A stretch of 6,749 bases of DNA from an uncultured Caulobacterales bacterium (GTDB lineage Bacteria > Pseudomonadota > Alphaproteobacteria > Caulobacterales > Maricaulaceae): the NCBI GenBank assembly GCA_938007945.1, contig CALLME010000281.1:1-6749 (forward strand). Reading direction: 5' to 3'. Both the position numbers and the translations under genes were made by a program. Positions 1 through 6,749 of the stretch are shown one piece after another; the first letter of the stretch is position 1, and each line of letters begins with the position of its first letter. The notes beneath the pieces were generated by a model. It did no database searches. It saw nothing but the letters and a program-made list of their open reading frames with translations, and was not told the origin of the DNA.

Positions 1-1
1 T

Positions 2-1384
2 GACTTTGCCAAACGCGGGAAACTCGCCGACGTCAAAGGCCGCTATCTTGAATATGCGGGCACGGGTGAGCCGTTCATCAAAACAGGCGCAGGCAGTCCT
101 GAAAACCTCCTCGCTTATAGTGGGTTTGACGGAACTTACGATGTGGGTGGGACTAACTTTCCTGCGCTGGGTGACAACCAACTCCATGACTTTAAACCGC
201 ACCTCCAAGACGCGCGCGCGGGCGACCCGACCTGGCAAGACGGTAAAGGCGCCTCCATTCTCGGTATCGCAAATTACTACGAAGAAGTGGGCGTTAACGC
301 GCAATATATTGTGACGATGAATGTCGAAGGGGACGGCCAAGACGTCTTCCCATGGGTGAGCCATGACGACCCTTATGTGTTTGATGTCTCAAAGCTCGAG
401 CAATGGCAGCGCGTGCTAGAGCATTATAATACTCGCGGCGTCATGATTGATATGCTGCTGACCGAGACTGAAAACGAAAGCTGGTTTGAGGCGTTTGATG
501 GCCTAAAAGTTGGGGAAAACTTCGCGCCGAGCCGAAAACTTTACTACCGCGAAATGGTTGCGCGCTTTGGGCATTTAAACGGGCTAGTCTGGAACCTCGG
601 CGAAGAAAATGGTGTGGACGGTAATTCGGGGCAAGACCCTTACCGCAACGCCACAAGCGCGAAACAACGGCTCGCCTTTGCGCAGTATATCGCAGAGCTA
701 GATCCCTATGACCACGCCATCGTCAGCCATAATTGGCCCGATGCAGAAGAGGCGACATACAGCGAAAAACTCGGGGTTGATTATTGGTCAGGTATTAGTC
801 TTCAAGCGCATCATAATTATGCTCAAAAAATCCGAAGTTGGACGGGACCTGCTTTCATGGTGGGGGATAAATTGATGATGAGAGACCGCCAGTGGATGGT
901 CACGGTGGATGAACCGCTCGGCTGGGAATATGGCGCACGGCCGGACGCGGATGCAGATGATCGCCGCCGTGAAATAGAAGGTGTTTTATGGCCGACACTT
1001 CTCGCGGGCGGCGCAGGTGTTGACTGGTATTTCGGTTGGCAGAACAATGCGCCGACCTCTGATTTATCAAATGAAGATCAACGGTCGCGTCATGATTTAT
1101 GGGTCGCGTCAAAACGTGTGGCGGATTTTGTGCGTGAAAATATTGATGTGCGAACGATTAACGTAACACTTGATGAGGACAGTGGAACGCTTGTCACGAT
1201 GGCCAAGGATCCTAAGGGCCGCGATATTAAACTCACCTTAGAGCGCCGCAAACCTGAACTCCCAAAAGGTGAGGGACATAATCCGTGGGAATATGAGGTG
1301 CTAAGCCTCACCTATGAACGCGACGGAAAAAGCGCTGTCATCGACACAATTTACCCTGTTTTACCCCGAAACTTCAAAGATTGA
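2..1384 (+). CDS. DUF5060-family glycoside hydrolase-like protein, 5'-truncated by window edge
   Basis: The frame is open from base 2, so the true start lies upstream; 460 residues are visible. The sequence follows the pattern I know from DUF5060-domain proteins, putative secreted polysaccharide hydrolases with an Ig-like N-terminal domain, a (beta/alpha)8 barrel and a C-terminal beta domain. Near the start, a YLEYAGTGEPFIKTGAGSPEN stretch matches the linker before the barrel. The barrel follows: GKGASILGIANYY, then YIVTMNVEGDGQDVFPW, RKLYYREMVARFGH, WNLGEEN (bases 590-610) and VDEPLGWEYG (about 905-934), then GGAGVDWYFGW. WNLGEEN resembles the acid/base 'NE' motif of clan GH-A, and the Glu in VDEP is a candidate nucleophile; both assignments are inference. 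The last ~85 residues probably form a beta domain. The signal peptide and Ig domain would be outside the window. The substrate cannot be told from sequence. The gene runs straight into yidD (17-base gap). Family assignment is good; enzyme activity is unproven. Confidence 0.82.
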   Translation, partial: DFAKRGKLADVKGRYLEYAGTGEPFIKTGAGSPENLLAYSGFDGTYDVGGTNFPALGDNQLHDFKPHLQDARAGDPTWQDGKGASILGIANYYEEVGVNAQYIVTMNVEGDGQDVFPWVSHDDPYVFDVSKLEQWQRVLEHYNTRGVMIDMLLTETENESWFEAFDGLKVGENFAPSRKLYYREMVARFGHLNGLVWNLGEENGVDGNSGQDPYRNATSAKQRLAFAQYIAELDPYDHAIVSHNWPDAEEATYSEKLGVDYWSGISLQAHHNYAQKIRSWTGPAFMVGDKLMMRDRQWMVTVDEPLGWEYGARPDADADDRRREIEGVLWPTLLAGGAGVDWYFGWQNNAPTSDLSNEDQRSRHDLWVASKRVADFVRENIDVRTINVTLDEDSGTLVTMAKDPKGRDIKLTLERRKPELPKGEGHNPWEYEVLSLTYERDGKSAVIDTIYPVLPRNFKD

Positions 1385-1401
1385 GGGGTAGACTTGCCCC
1401 T
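1384..1401 (+). promoter_or_regulatory. Hairpin over the yidD ribosome-binding region
   Basis: The 18 bases between the hydrolase stop and the yidD ATG fold into one perfect hairpin: AGGGGTA (1384-1390) pairs with TGCCCCT (1395-1401), seven pairs including one G-T wobble, around a GACT loop. The G-rich arm, with the preceding G (GAGGGG, 1383-1388), is the only purine-rich Shine-Dalgarno candidate before ATG 1402. When folded, the ribosome site would be hidden. A ribosome finishing the upstream gene stops exactly at the base of the stem and would melt it, suggesting translational coupling. There is no following T tract, so it is unlikely to be an intrinsic terminator. The pairing is seen in the sequence; the function is inferred. 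Confidence 0.45.
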
Positions 1402-1719
1402 ATGAAAAACCCGCTCACATGGCCGATGCTGGCGCTACTCAAAATTTATAAATACGCGCTCAGCCCCGCGCTGACATTTTTTGGCGTTACCTGCCGTCAC
1501 ACACCAAGTTGCTCGGATTATTCACGCGAAGCGGTGGAGCGGCACGGGCCGTGGCGCGGCGGCTGGATGACTTTGGCGCGTCTTTCACGCTGTCATCCTT
1601 TGACGAAAATCGGGGGCACCTCTGGTATTGATAATGTGCCGCAAAAAGTGCAAAACGCGCCTTTCTGGGCGCCTTGGCGATACGGCTTATGGCGCGGCAC
1701 TTATACCGATAGAGAATAG
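1402..1719 (+). CDS. yidD: YidD, membrane protein insertion efficiency factor
   Basis: A 105-residue protein with the full YidD signature: an N-terminal amphipathic/hydrophobic helix ([13 protein letters not shown], about residues 10-22), then [19 protein letters not shown] (31-49), [16 protein letters not shown] (51-66) and a [10 protein letters not shown] turn (71-80). The family works at the inner face of the cytoplasmic membrane near YidC and the Sec translocon, aiding insertion of membrane proteins. The three family cysteines (31, 37, 64) are present. I chose ATG 1402 over an in-frame TTG at 1381, because the TTG overlaps the upstream stop and would add only seven atypical residues. Unlike the classic rnpA-yidD-yidC order, the gene lies two bases before thrS. 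A roughly 25-residue tail after the conserved core is rich in Trp and basic residues ([12 protein letters not shown], 88-99). Its start region is covered by the hairpin at 1384-1401. Confidence 0.93.
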   Translation: MKNPLTWPMLALLKIYKYALSPALTFFGVTCRHTPSCSDYSREAVERHGPWRGGWMTLARLSRCHPLTKIGGTSGIDNVPQKVQNAPFWAPWRYGLWRGTYTDRE

Positions 1720-1721
1720 AC

Positions 1722-3659
1722 ATGGTCACTTTGACATTTCCCGATGGTGCAGCGCGCGATTATGACCAAGGCGTCACGGCGATGGAAGTTGCAAAATCCA
1801 TCTCAAAGGGCCTTGCGAAAAAAGTCCTCGCGGCCAAGCTCGACGGGAAACTTGTTGATGCAAGCCTGCCTATTAATGATAATGCGAAGATTGAACTTGT
1901 CACCGCCCAAGACCCAGAAGGGCTTGAGCTTATCCGTCACGACGCGGCGCATGTGCTGGCTGAAGCTGTGCAAGAGCTTTTCCCGGGCACGCAAGTCACA
2001 ATCGGCCCCGTGATTGAAAACGGGTTTTATTATGATTTTTACCGTGATGAGCCGTTCTCCGCCGATGATTTTGCCGCGATTGAAAAGAAAATGGCCTTTA
2101 TCATTAACCGCAATGATAAATTTGAACGTCTCGTCATGGACCGCAATGAAGCGATTAAAACCTTCAAAGAGATGGGCGAAGATTTCAAAGCCGAATTGAT
2201 TGAAGACCTGCCCGAAGACGAAACCATTACCGTCTATAAGCAAGGCAAATGGTTTGACCTTTGCCTCGGCCCGCACCTCCCGAGCACAGGTAAAATTGGC
2301 AAAGCGTTTAAGCTGATGAAAGTCGCGGGCGCTTATTGGCGCGGCGATAGTGAAAAGGCGCAGCTGCAACGCATTTACGGGACAGCTTGGCGCACGCAAG
2401 AAGAGCTGGACGCCCATCTTCATATGCTTGCCGAAGCCGAAGCGCGCGATCACCGCCGCTTGGGTAAGCAGCTTGAGCTGTTTCATATGCAGCCCGAAGC
2501 ACAGGGCATGGTGTTTTGGCACGATAAAGGCGCGCAGCTGTGGCGCGTGGTCGAGGATTATATCCGTCGCCGTACAAAAAGCGCCGACTATGAAGAGGTG
2601 AAAACGCCGCTGCTGATTAATAATAAGCTTTGGCAGGAATCTGGCCACTGGGATAAATTTCGCGAGAACATGTTTGTCTCTGAAGTGTCCCATGGCAGCC
2701 ATGATGAAGTGCATGCGCTCAAACCCATGAACTGTCCTGCTCACGTGCAAATCTTCAATCAGGGCATGAAGAGCTATCGCGACTTACCGTTGCGCATGGC
2801 AGAATTTGGCTGCTGTCACCGCAATGAACCAACAGGCGCTCTGCACGGCATCATGCGCGTGCGCGGCTTTACGCAAGATGACGGCCATATCTTCTGCGCG
2901 GAAGACCAGATTACAGAAGAGACCAAAAGCTTTATTACGCTCCTCAAATCCGTTTATGAAGACTTTGGCTTTACAGACTTGAAGGTGAAGTTTTCAGACC
3001 GTCCCGAAACACGGGCGGGCACAGATGCGACGTGGGATAAATCCGAGGGTGCGTTGATGGACGCCGTCAAAGCGGCAGACCTTGAGGTTGAACTTAATCC
3101 GGGCGAGGGCGCATTTTACGGCCCTAAACTTGAATTTGTCCTGCGCGACGCGATTGGCCGTGACTGGCAGTGCGGCACGCTGCAAGTGGACTTCGTTGTG
3201 CCTGACAGATTATCGGCGAGCTATATTGGTGATGACGATCAACGCCATGTGCCTGTGATGTTACACCGCGCCATCCTGGGGTCGATGGAGCGCTTTATCG
3301 GGATTTTGATTGAAAACTTTGCGGGTAAATTCCCGCTCTGGCTAAGCCCTGTCCAAGTCGTTGTAGCAACAATTACCTCTGGCGCAGATCAATATGCGGA
3401 GACGGCCGCGCAAAAACTTCGTGCGGCAGGTCTACGGGTTGAAACCGATCTCCGAAATGAAAAAATCAATTACAAAATTCGTGAGCATTCAGCGGACAGA
3501 AAAATTCCGATTATCGCCGTGGTCGGGATGAAAGAAGCCGAAGACGGTAAACTTGCCTTGCGCCGTTTAGGGTCTCAAGGGCAGACAATTCTTTCGCTTG
3601 ATGAGGCTTGCGAAACGCTTGGTCATGAAGCGCTCGCCCCTGATCTTCGTCGCGACTAG
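1722..3659 (+). CDS. thrS: Threonine--tRNA ligase (ThrRS)
   Basis: Cytoplasmic class II synthetase that charges tRNA-Thr with threonine using ATP. The 645-residue length is normal for a full bacterial enzyme. Domains in order: TGS (about 1-62); the editing domain with HDAAH (H73, H77) and C181/H185 in DLCLGPH, which removes mischarged serine; the catalytic core (about 245-540) with motif 2 FGCCHRNEP (362-370, R367) and the [11 protein letters not shown] block (382-392); and the C-terminal anticodon-binding domain (about 545-640). The zinc ligands that bind threonine in the E. coli enzyme correspond to C338 (MNCPAH), H389 and H515, all present. Start ATG 1722 is two bases after the yidD stop, preceded by a modest AGAGAA (1711-1716). 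No E. coli-like operator leader is possible because yidD fills the upstream DNA, so regulation probably comes from an upstream operon promoter or a promoter inside yidD. All key residues are intact and there is no sign of transfer. Confidence 0.98.
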   Translation: MVTLTFPDGAARDYDQGVTAMEVAKSISKGLAKKVLAAKLDGKLVDASLPINDNAKIELVTAQDPEGLELIRHDAAHVLAEAVQELFPGTQVTIGPVIENGFYYDFYRDEPFSADDFAAIEKKMAFIINRNDKFERLVMDRNEAIKTFKEMGEDFKAELIEDLPEDETITVYKQGKWFDLCLGPHLPSTGKIGKAFKLMKVAGAYWRGDSEKAQLQRIYGTAWRTQEELDAHLHMLAEAEARDHRRLGKQLELFHMQPEAQGMVFWHDKGAQLWRVVEDYIRRRTKSADYEEVKTPLLINNKLWQESGHWDKFRENMFVSEVSHGSHDEVHALKPMNCPAHVQIFNQGMKSYRDLPLRMAEFGCCHRNEPTGALHGIMRVRGFTQDDGHIFCAEDQITEETKSFITLLKSVYEDFGFTDLKVKFSDRPETRAGTDATWDKSEGALMDAVKAADLEVELNPGEGAFYGPKLEFVLRDAIGRDWQCGTLQVDFVVPDRLSASYIGDDDQRHVPVMLHRAILGSMERFIGILIENFAGKFPLWLSPVQVVVATITSGADQYAETAAQKLRAAGLRVETDLRNEKINYKIREHSADRKIPIIAVVGMKEAEDGKLALRRLGSQGQTILSLDEACETLGHEALAPDLRRD

Positions 3660-3661
3660 AG

Positions 3662-4930
3662 ATGTATATTGTGCCTCATCTTACGGCACAAAGGGCTGAG
3701 ACAGTACGGCGGCGTGCCGTTCTAACGTTACTCGGGCTCTGCTTTGTCGCAGGTCATGCAGGCGGGCTTGGCCTCGTACCGCTTTTGGTTTTAATGGGCC
3801 TTTTTGGGGTGTTCACTACGCCCATCGAGACACTTAAGACTGAGTTGCGAGAGGCCGTTGAGTCGCAATGGGAGTGGGCGCTCGCACTCTTTGTGGGCTG
3901 GGCGTTACTAAGTTCGTTGTGGTCGCCATATGAAAAGGCCTCCATAAACGCCCTTAAACTCGTGTTCGGACTTATATTTTTCGAAGTGGGGCGACGGGCC
4001 TTTATCACGGCGGCGGGCACTTGCTTTGTGAAGCCGACCAACCGCTTTCAATCCCTGATGATGGTTTTACCCGTAATTGCCGCCATTCTTTTATGTCTTG
4101 ATATTATCAGCGGTTTTGGATTGAGCTTTGCAGTAGACCCGCCTCAAGCTGGCGAAGACCTAGAGCGCCGCCGCGCAGACGCGATTATGAATACGGCGAA
4201 CGGTCTTGTCTTTCTGATTTTAATGAGTTCGCCGTCAATTATCCTACTGCTCTGGACGCGTTACCGCGGGCCAATTATTGCGGTTTTATTGCTCGCACTT
4301 TTAATTGTTACTGCCGCGCTGAGCGGGCTTAATGTCGGTATTGCGGCGCTGATTTTATCTGTCTGCGCCATGCTATCTGCCGCTTTTTATCCGCGCGCTA
4401 CACTCAACACACTCACGGCGAGCGCGATGGCACTTATCGCCTTTGCGCCTATTTTGGCCGCCTTTGCCATGTGGAGCTCAAGCGCATTTCGAGCTTCACT
4501 TCCCTTTTCATGGGAGCACCGATTAGTAACATGGAGCTATGTCGGTGAAAAAATTCGCGAACATCCGATTATGGGGCATGGCTTTGATGCCTCGCGCACT
4601 TTTGACGGGACGTTTTCGGCGCGCGGCTTTGATAATCTGCCAGTGGTTTCGCTGCATCCTCATAATGCAGGTTTGCAAATCTGGCTCGAGACAGGGGTGA
4701 TTGGAGCCATTTTTGCGGCGACAGTCTTGTGGACGTTGGGCCAAGCGGCGACACGATTTGCGCAAGGCGGACGTGCGCGCGCCATGGTGTGTGCGGGGCT
4801 CATTACGCCGATTATCCTCATTGCGAGTGTGTCTTACGGTGTCTGGCAGGAATGGTGGTGGGCAACCTTGTTTATAAGTGCAGGTGTTTTACACCTTGTT
4901 CCGCGCACAAAAAAGACGCCCACGGCCTAA
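3662..4930 (+). CDS. O-antigen ligase (WaaL/Wzy_C family) polytopic membrane protein
   Basis: A 422-residue inner-membrane protein with about 10-12 hydrophobic segments. A hydrophilic stretch of about 60 residues (272-335) contains the family signature: SWEHRLVTW (283-291), REHPIMGHGFDASR (299-312), then LHPHNAGLQIWLETGVIG (331-348). The HPHN histidine region and the preceding arginine correspond to the periplasmic loop needed by WaaL-type ligases, which move a glycan from undecaprenyl diphosphate to lipid A-core, or, in relatives, polymerise repeat units (Wzy) or glycosylate proteins (PglL/PilO). Sequence alone cannot choose between ligase, polymerase and protein oligosaccharyltransferase. 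ATG 3662 follows the thrS TAG by two bases and has only a weak AGAG in front, so translation is probably coupled to thrS. A second glycosyltransferase gene follows after a 128-base gap. The family call is firm; the exact acceptor is unknown. Confidence 0.85.
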   Translation: MYIVPHLTAQRAETVRRRAVLTLLGLCFVAGHAGGLGLVPLLVLMGLFGVFTTPIETLKTELREAVESQWEWALALFVGWALLSSLWSPYEKASINALKLVFGLIFFEVGRRAFITAAGTCFVKPTNRFQSLMMVLPVIAAILLCLDIISGFGLSFAVDPPQAGEDLERRRADAIMNTANGLVFLILMSSPSIILLLWTRYRGPIIAVLLLALLIVTAALSGLNVGIAALILSVCAMLSAAFYPRATLNTLTASAMALIAFAPILAAFAMWSSSAFRASLPFSWEHRLVTWSYVGEKIREHPIMGHGFDASRTFDGTFSARGFDNLPVVSLHPHNAGLQIWLETGVIGAIFAATVLWTLGQAATRFAQGGRARAMVCAGLITPIILIASVSYGVWQEWWWATLFISAGVLHLVPRTKKTPTA

Positions 4931-4942
4931 ATTTGGACGAAG

Positions 4943-5000
4943 TTGGGTCATAACTAACCGCCTATAAATTATTGACAGATGTAGCTTTTTCGCACAAAGC
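4943..5000 (+). promoter_or_regulatory. Candidate promoter/leader region before the GT2 gene
   Basis: This lies in the gap 4931-5058, the only place where a new plus-strand promoter would be expected. Two weak options are visible. One is TATAAA (4963-4968), a good -10, with TTGGGT (4943-4948) as -35, but the spacer is only 14 bases. The other is a perfect TTGACA (4972-4977), but the bases 16-18 further on (around 4994-5001) make a poor -10. A short inverted repeat follows: GCTTT (4984-4988) and AAAGC (4996-5000) with a 7-base loop, and GTAGCT is directly repeated at 4981-4986 and 5002-5007. No T-rich terminator for the upstream gene was found. Neither promoter is convincing; the gene may also be read through from thrS. 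Confidence 0.3.
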
Positions 5001-5009
5001 GGTAGCTCT

Positions 5010-5015
5010 GAGGTG
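5010..5015 (+). promoter_or_regulatory. Strong Shine-Dalgarno GAGGTG, for the leader ORF rather than the GT2 start
   Basis: GAGGTG matches six consecutive bases of the ideal AGGAGGTGA sequence and is the strongest ribosome-binding site in the gap. It stands 8 bases before GTG 5024 but 43 bases before ATG 5059 of the glycosyltransferase, too far to serve that start directly. In front of ATG 5059 there is only a weak GAGA (5049-5052). Confidence 0.5.
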
Positions 5016-5023
5016 GAGAAAAC

Positions 5024-5062
5024 GTGAGCTTAGGCTGGCGTCTTAAACGAGATTGGTTATGA
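5024..5062 (+). CDS. Possible 12-codon leader peptide overlapping the GT2 start
   Basis: GTG 5024 opens a frame encoding VSLGWRLKRDWL (initiator read as Met) and ends at TGA 5060-5062, which shares ATGA with ATG 5059 of the glycosyltransferase. This is the classic stop-start arrangement of translationally coupled genes, and the strong GAGGTG site lies 8 bases upstream. The peptide is basic, with two Trp, two Arg, one Lys and three Leu. It matches no family I recognise. It may be a coupling leader, or the strong site could point to a start for the glycosyltransferase that a frameshift has disconnected; the frames differ by one base. Such a short frame can arise by chance. Confidence 0.35.
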   Translation: MSLGWRLKRDWL

Positions 5063-5967
5063 CCGCGCAAATACTGCCACTTCATCTGCCTGACATTAAA
5101 CCTCGCATAAGCGTGATTATGGTCAGTTTTATGACGGGTCCCGCTTTGCTTGAAGCAATCTCGGCAGTCATTGATGACCGCGAAATTTTTGAGCTTGTAA
5201 TTGTGGATAACGGCAATACCTATGCCGCGCGTCAGAAACTCTCAGAGCTCGTTACAGAACATGATAAAATTCGTATGTTGCAAAGCCATGGCAATATTGG
5301 TTTTGCCAAAGGCTGTAATTACGGCGCGCGCATGGCGCGGGGGTCGCACTTTCTGTTCCTCAATCCCGACGCGATTATTGCGCCTGGTACGGCGATGGGC
5401 CTTGCCGAAGTGGGTGAGGGACTTGATAGTCCTTGGATTGTCGGCGGCCGCCTAAAAGATGTGAACGGCAATGAGCAACGCGGGAGCCGCCGCGGCGAAC
5501 TCACCCCTAAAAGCGCGATTATTTCTTTCACGCCCTTGCATAAGCTTAAATGGTTTCGCTCGCTACATTGGGAAAAAGAACCTCTCCCTGACGCGCCGAT
5601 TGAAGTGCCCGTTATTAGCGGCGCATGCTTAATGATGAGCCGTGAATGTTTTGACCTCACAGGCGGATTTGATGAGGATTACTTCCTTCATGTCGAAGAT
5701 ATTGAGCTTTGCCAACGCGTCAGACGCCTTGGCGGGAAAGTGCTGTTCCACCCGCACGCCGACGTGCTGCATTACGGCAGTACCTCAGCCGCGCGTCGTC
5801 AAGATATTGAGTTTGCGAAATTTCGCGGCTTTTACCGCTATTTCAGAGGTTATTCTGATAAGAAATGGGCGAAGTTTCTGACCACTCTCGCCGCGCCATT
5901 TATGTTTGTCGCAGTTATGGGGCGGGCCTGGTATCTCGTTATGCGTAAGGCGTTTCTCGGTAGCTAA
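5059..5967 (+). CDS. Family 2 glycosyltransferase, WbbL/rhamnosyltransferase-like
   Basis: A 302-residue GT-A fold enzyme that would transfer a nucleotide-activated sugar onto a lipid-linked glycan at the cytoplasmic face of the membrane. Visible motifs: ISVIMVSFMTGPALLEAI (17-34), the nucleotide-binding strand ELVIVDNGN (45-53), GNIGFAKGCNYGA (78-90), FLFLNPDAII (98-107) with the D of NPDA as the metal/nucleotide DxD-like site, SGACLMMSRECFDLTGGFDEDYFLHVEDIELCQRV split over 188-221 with E213-D214 as the likely catalytic base region, and a HPHADVLHYG segment (231-240). This pattern is typical of WbbL-type dTDP-rhamnosyltransferases, but the donor sugar is an inference. The C-terminal 30 residues (about 273-295) are hydrophobic and may anchor it to the membrane. 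I prefer ATG 5059 to the in-frame TTG 5053, since ATG overlaps the leader stop. Downstream lies a converging ArnT-like gene. Confidence 0.88.
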   Translation: MTAQILPLHLPDIKPRISVIMVSFMTGPALLEAISAVIDDREIFELVIVDNGNTYAARQKLSELVTEHDKIRMLQSHGNIGFAKGCNYGARMARGSHFLFLNPDAIIAPGTAMGLAEVGEGLDSPWIVGGRLKDVNGNEQRGSRRGELTPKSAIISFTPLHKLKWFRSLHWEKEPLPDAPIEVPVISGACLMMSRECFDLTGGFDEDYFLHVEDIELCQRVRRLGGKVLFHPHADVLHYGSTSAARRQDIEFAKFRGFYRYFRGYSDKKWAKFLTTLAAPFMFVAVMGRAWYLVMRKAFLGS

Positions 5968-5975
5968 AGCGCGGT

Positions 5976-6749
5976 TTACTCCGCAGTCTCTATCTCAGAC
6001 TCACATGGGCTGACGCGTGTCAGCCTCAAAGTCACAGGGTCTCCACGCGAATAGTTCATCCCGTCAAATTTCGCGAACTCTGTTGTGCAGAAACCAGCTT
6101 CTGTCACGCGCGTGTCGAAATCCATAGCGTCAGGGCGAGCGACGTCCGTAATGATTACGGTGCCCTCTCTCACACGGTTGTCGAGCTTAATTTGATCGCC
6201 TAATCGTATCTCTGTCCCCAAATGATAGACGAGGCTCGGTTCTGTGAAATTAGGCGCGAGCACTGAGGGGCCGCCCTCACGCGGTAGTTTTATATTTTGC
6301 GCGCGCATCTCGCTCACGACGCGGTCGGCTAGACGCAGTTCCGAGAGAGACGGCAATAACACTTGATAGAGAATAGGGCTTATGAGGACGGCTGATAAAA
6401 CGCCCATAGTAAGGCCAAGCTTTGTTTTTGAAAACATCACAGCACCGCCTGCGATAAAGATAAACATAATCGCCAGCGCGCCCCAGCCGTAAGTCCAAAG
6501 CGAAGCGGGTCCGTAGACTGATTCTGCTAAAAGAGCCGCGCCTGTAATCACAAGGCCTGCGATGATAAACAAAAGTGCGCTGAATATACGGGTCAATTTA
6601 AACTCGCGCACGCTTAGCAATGTCAGCACAGCCCCGCCCGTCATAATTGAAAGCGCGGGGAAAATCGGTAGCAGATAATTAGGGAGCTTCGTCGGCACAA
6701 ACTCGATGATCGCCCAATAGGGAAGCGCAAAACAGAGCGCCAGACGCAT
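5976..6749 (-). CDS. ArnT/PMT-like lipid-linked sugar transferase, C-terminal part (truncated by window edge)
   Basis: The last 257 residues of a membrane glycosyltransferase read from the minus strand; the N-terminal part, where the catalytic Asp motif of the first periplasmic loop lies, is outside the window. The segment EFVPTKLPNYLLPIFPALSI (residues 16-35) is the hallmark of ArnT and related GT39/GT83 proteins, in which the KLPxYxLPxxPA motif is part of the conserved membrane core. About four further hydrophobic helices follow (22-48, 54-76, 82-104, 111-131), then a soluble domain of about 125 residues that should be periplasmic. ArnT uses undecaprenyl-phosphate aminoarabinose to modify lipid A; related enzymes use other polyprenyl-phosphate sugars and other acceptors, so the substrate is open. 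The Met at the window edge (6747-6749) is probably internal, since family members are roughly 500-600 residues. Stop TAA at 5976-5978 faces the GT2 stop with 8 bases between. Confidence 0.85.
   Translation of the reverse strand: MRLALCFALPYWAIIEFVPTKLPNYLLPIFPALSIMTGGAVLTLLSVREFKLTRIFSALLFIIAGLVITGAALLAESVYGPASLWTYGWGALAIMFIFIAGGAVMFSKTKLGLTMGVLSAVLISPILYQVLLPSLSELRLADRVVSEMRAQNIKLPREGGPSVLAPNFTEPSLVYHLGTEIRLGDQIKLDNRVREGTVIITDVARPDAMDFDTRVTEAGFCTTEFAKFDGMNYSRGDPVTLRLTRVSPCESEIETAE

Noticed and set aside
143..145. GTG 143 as the true start of the hydrolase gene
   Set aside because: The same frame stays open to base 2 and the upstream residues match the family's conserved linker, so the gene continues beyond the window.
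1291..1312. Imperfect inverted repeat AGGTG...CACCT in the 3' end of the hydrolase gene
   Set aside because: Short, within coding sequence, and explained by codon choice; no associated regulatory element.
1381..1401. TTG 1381 as the start of yidD
   Set aside because: It would overlap the upstream stop and add seven residues not typical of the family; ATG 1402 gives the normal YidD N-terminus.
1381..1401. The hairpin before yidD as an intrinsic terminator
   Set aside because: No run of T follows the stem, and the next genes are packed as in an operon.
1803..2750. A 315-codon open frame on the minus strand inside thrS
   Set aside because: It lies wholly antisense to a fully conserved ThrRS coding region, has no recognisable domain or ribosome site, and is the kind of long shadow frame that codon bias produces.
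4882..4896. Perfect 6-bp hairpin AGGTGT-TTT-ACACCT near the end of the ligase gene, a possible terminator
   Set aside because: It is inside the coding sequence, the stem is short and AT-containing, and no T tract follows.
5053..5061. TTG 5053 as the start of the GT2 gene
   Set aside because: ATG 5059 lies two codons downstream, is a stronger start codon, and forms the ATGA overlap with the leader frame.

Overview
This window looks like chromosomal DNA from a free-living alphaproteobacterium, possibly a marine member of the Hyphomonadales/Maricaulales type. The basis is moderate GC content, dense co-directional genes, a yidD-thrS pair away from the usual rnpA-yidD-yidC location, and envelope-glycan genes. 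The taxon is an inference. No tRNA, rRNA, CRISPR array, insertion sequence or phage gene was seen.

Layout. Positions 2-1384 (+) hold the 3' part of a probable secreted glycoside hydrolase of the DUF5060-associated TIM-barrel type; its start lies upstream of the window. After 17 bases comes yidD (1402-1719), a small membrane-protein insertion factor. A compact hairpin fills that 17-base gap and contains the only plausible ribosome-binding site for yidD. Two bases after yidD, thrS (1722-3659) encodes a complete, normal threonyl-tRNA synthetase. Two bases after thrS, a polytopic membrane protein of the WaaL/O-antigen ligase family follows (3662-4930). These four genes are so tightly packed that they probably share transcripts.

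The only real gap is 4931-5058. It contains weak promoter-like hexamers, a small inverted repeat, and a strong Shine-Dalgarno sequence in front of a 12-codon open frame. The stop of that frame overlaps the start codon of the next gene (ATGA). That next gene (5059-5967, +) is a family 2 glycosyltransferase resembling WbbL-type rhamnosyltransferases. It converges, with only 8 bases between stop codons, on a minus-strand gene (5976-6749) that runs off the window end. This last gene encodes the C-terminal part of an ArnT/PMT-like (GT39/GT83) lipid-linked sugar transferase.

How they fit together. WaaL-like ligase, GT2 transferase and ArnT-like transferase are all enzymes of surface glycan assembly at the inner membrane: the GT2 would build a glycan on the cytoplasmic face, and the other two would act on the periplasmic side using undecaprenyl-linked donors. 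ThrRS and YidD are housekeeping genes. The window does not show a clear new multi-gene system; the most distinctive observations are two local translation-control arrangements, before yidD and before the GT2 gene.
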